This document shows positions 61,201-64,000 of a DNA stretch of 64,000 bases, piece after piece. The notes beneath the pieces are model-generated. The model was not told where the DNA came from, searched no databases, and was given only the letters and a program-made list of their open reading frames with translations. The DNA lies in contig VZRG01001539.1 in assembly GCA_013397435.1 (NCBI GenBank), forward strand, positions 1 to 64,000, written 5' to 3'. The position numbers were made by a program, and so were the translations under genes. Every line of letters starts with the position of its first letter. Position 1 is the stretch's first letter. Origin of the DNA: Erythrocercus mccallii (lineage: Eukaryota > Chordata > Aves > Passeriformes > Dicruridae).

Positions 61201-63743
61201 ACCTTAATAATACTCATGCTCCACTGGATATGGCATCAGACCAATGAGTAGTAAACAACATCTGAAATTATGTTTTGTTATTTTATTTTCCTCTTTGGTG
61301 ACTACACAAATGAAGAATTTCACGCTTTTTTTAAACAGAATGTATTTAGAGCTTCCAATGGATGCTTAGTGTACTCTGACAGCCACCTGCTTCAGGAGAG
61401 ATGGGCTGCCCTGTAGGAGTGCTTACTTATCTCCAAGATTAAGTGGAATGAATGTAGCAGGACTAGCTCACATCTAAAATGCTGACAACTCATAAGCACA
61501 GGTGACTGTGACAAGGTACCTACAGAGGAAAATACCTGGGAGAAGATACCTGGCCATAACATGAAAGAAAACAGACACTTCTAGGGTTAAGATGTACTTG
61601 AACTTTCTCCCAGAAGGTAAGAGGAAGACAATGTGTATCAGCAAACTGAGATAACTTCCCTTTTACAAAATCTATTTGGCTTTCAGTTTTACCCCTGATC
61701 TCCAACATTCTATTTTAAATATACTTGAGAAGAGATGTCTGAACTTCCTTAAATGTACAGAAATAGTGAGTGACACATGCAGAAAGTATGAGAGGGGACA
61801 GCAAACATGGCCAAGTTTAACACATTAGGAGCTACTGCACAAGGCTGACAGTATTACCATCCCTGAACAAGTCTTGCAGAAAACTAAGGCCTGCTGCATA
61901 CCGCAGAGAAGGGCCTACCTTTGTATACAGTCTCTTCACCAAGCAGAATTGAGCTCCACCGGGTTCCAGCTTGGCTTGGCAGAAGGCAATGACAAACCCT
62001 CATCAATGTCCCAGCTTGTGCCAGGCCCAGGCAAACCCATCCTGCTACTTAGCTCAGCTCATTAGTGCAGGCATGCTGCTATAAACATAGAGATCACCTG
62101 TTTCAAACTTATCCAGAGCAGTAGTGCAAGCAAACTGGAATAAAAAAGGAGTATGTAGTTATAAATAAACTTAAGGAATAAAAAGAAAAAAGGCAGCTAT
62201 TTCAGCTAGGAGCGCCTAAAGCTTTCAAATAGCTTCACCCTTCTGCTATGGACACCATACCTGGCAGAGAACTCTCTTGGTAAGTAAGTCAAGCTCTGCC
62301 ACTCCAAACCCTCTTCAGACCAATTTATAGCCTAAAAGAGATGAAACCAGTGTCAAGGGAGTGTTCAGTCCTATTTCTTTAAAAAAAGACTGTCAGTGTA
62401 GGGAGCTTAATTTTGTTCTGCGTTTCTACCCCTACATTTTAGTGCTTGGGTCCCTAACCCAGTCAAGAACTGCTACAAAGTACCAGTGGGAGAAGCAAAA
62501 TGTCTAAAGTATACTGAAAAATTAAAGATTTGAGCATCCTAACATGAGTTTAATACAGGATGTCACTTTTCTTATGCTTCTTTGCCGTTGCTGTAACATT
62601 GAAAAACAATTTAAACATAAAATTTTTATTTAGAAATTATGACATTGATCAGAAATAAGTTTATAAAGTAGTTTTCCTTAATTTGAGAAGGTCATGTAAA
62701 CATGAGTTTTAGAAACTTATTACACCTAATCAAACTGTGAAACTTTTTTCCAAAAAAACAGGCTACAGTAAGAGCAGAAGATAGATGTCTGGAAATTTTA
62801 ATGTAGCTGAGTCTTTGGTCCAGATATGATCTGCAATATCTCAGACTTGCATGGACCCATGATCACAGTTTAGTTTTTCCCACTCATGAAAAATGTTTTC
62901 TTGATCACTGGCCCCTGCTGTGCAATGCTTCTCCTCAGAAAGCGTCTGGTGCATTCTCCCTGCATTTTGCACCAGTGATTGCAGGAACACCTGCATACAG
63001 TAAAAGCTGCCAATGTGCTCTGAGAGAAAAACATACAGCAAAGGAAAAGGATCCTTCTCTAGCTCAAAACCACCTTAATCACAATTTTTGTTTTCTAATG
63101 TTTACTTTTCTTGTTTCCAGTGTTCCAGTGTTCCCTTCTCTAAGAAGCGCTCAGATTCCTTTTGGTTTTAGAATATGTTGCTTCCTTTGTTTTTGTGTCT
63201 GTGTCTGCACTGCTTCTGTCAGATGATGTACCAGGTACAATGAATGTGTTACCAAATCCCTGGAGAAATGAACCAGGGTAACTAAATTATGTATTTATTT
63301 AACTTGCCACTAGGTATAACAAAAAAGAAGGGGCACTTGATCTTCAGTTTTGAATTCTGCTCTCCAATCCACAGGCTAACCTGGGCCATCCTACACAACT
63401 GGCTGCATTGTGGACACAGCAGCCCACATTCAGCTGTCCTGACACAGGGAGTACATCTCTCAGCTTACCAGCAGGGAATATTTCCAAGACAATGTGTACT
63501 TTACCCTCCTGAGCAAAAGAATTAGAGCTATGAAAAAAGGATCAATGACAGAATGTCTTAACGTGGTTCTTGCCAATAATATGAAAAGATGAGCCAGTTG
63601 TCAGAAAATATCCATGGGAAAGGTTCATTTTGCTTTCTGAAGTCATTCTGAATTAGCTACACACTGGTGCAGCTGGTAGGTCCACTGAGAAGGAATTTGA
63701 CAGGGCAGTTTTTTCCTACTCTATATCTTAGAAGTTAAATATA

Positions 63744-64000
63744 GAGAATCATAAAAACACAGAATGATTTGGATTGGAAGGGGTCTTCCAGATCATTTAA
63801 TTCCAACCCAGGTGCTGGACCTTGCACTTGGCCTTTTTGAACTTCATGAGGTTTGCCTGGGCCCACCTCTCAAGCCTGTCAAGGTCTCTGTGGACAGTAT
63901 CCCTCCCCTCCAGTGGAAGGAACTCCACACCACAGAGCTCAGTGTCTTGCTGAGGGTGCAGTCCACTTCACTGTCCACATTGCTGACAAAGATGTTAAAC
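63744..64000 (-). mobile_element. CR1 LINE fragment, cut by the right window edge
   Basis: The plus strand starts gaatcataaaaacacagaat and continues gatttggattggaaggggtc, then caagcctgtcaaggtctctg and gctgacaaagatgttaaac, all standard CR1 3' blocks in reverse complement. The 3' end is at about 63744 and the element continues beyond position 64000. Confidence 0.88.

Larger units (their letters stand above)
37363..64000 (-). other. ZEB1 intron 1 (3' part, open at right edge)
   Basis: At least 26.6 kb lies between exon 2 and the right edge with no match to the expected exon 1 peptide MADGPRCKRRKQANPRR and no CpG island, so the promoter is further out. A long first intron is normal for ZEB1. It contains a GC-rich block at about 37410-37930, CR1 copies at 50600-51190, 57797-58262 and 63744-64000, a microsatellite at 45992-46030, and a very AT-rich stretch near 40115-40220. 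Remaining sequence shows only short shadow frames. Confidence 0.88.

Noticed and set aside
37363..64000. Search for ZEB1 exon 1 or its CpG-island promoter
   Set aside because: No sequence encodes the expected lysine/arginine-rich first-exon peptide and no CpG-dense stretch is present.
1..64000. tRNA, rRNA, snRNA and CRISPR-like arrays
   Set aside because: No cloverleaf with A/B boxes, no U6- or 5S-like core and no regularly spaced repeats were seen on either strand.

Overview
The window is vertebrate nuclear DNA, AT-rich and gene-poor, and almost certainly avian. The evidence is two-fold: several 5'-truncated CR1 LINE copies of the type found in birds, and a single large split gene on the minus strand that is recognisably ZEB1 (zinc finger E-box-binding homeobox 1, also called deltaEF1 or TCF8). 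Species cannot be fixed from the sequence alone.

Layout, left to right on the plus strand. Positions 1 to about 13,200 lie downstream of ZEB1 and contain no gene I can support. About 13,215-15,151 is the ZEB1 3' UTR, with nine seed matches for the miR-200 family and one for miR-205. ZEB1 coding exons then follow in reverse order: exon 9 (15152-15705), 8 (17770-17950), 7 (19414-21224), 6 (22020-22125), 5 (27136-27338), 4 (30176-30337), 3 (31960-32022) and 2 (37162-37362). Exons are numbered on the usual ZEB1 scheme. Positions 37,363-64,000 are the 3' part of a very long intron 1. Exon 1, which carries the start codon and about 19 residues in known orthologues, lies beyond the right edge with its promoter.

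All eight exons have GT donors and AG acceptors in compatible phases and read without a break: 3281 coding bases. With a 19-residue first exon the protein would be about 1112 residues. It keeps the full ZEB1 architecture: N-terminal zinc fingers 1-4, a central homeodomain-like segment, three CtBP-binding-type motifs, C-terminal zinc fingers 5-7 and a glutamate-rich tail. ZEB1 is a nuclear E-box repressor of epithelial genes, and the miR-200/miR-205 sites in its 3' UTR are the RNA half of the known ZEB1/miR-200 double-negative loop.

The rest is intronic or intergenic DNA with five CR1 fragments, small tandem repeats, one 17-bp perfect inverted repeat, one unexplained GC-rich block next to exon 2, and a pair of diverged direct repeats flanking exon 8. 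I found no tRNA, rRNA, CRISPR or complete second gene, and nothing that amounts to a new system.
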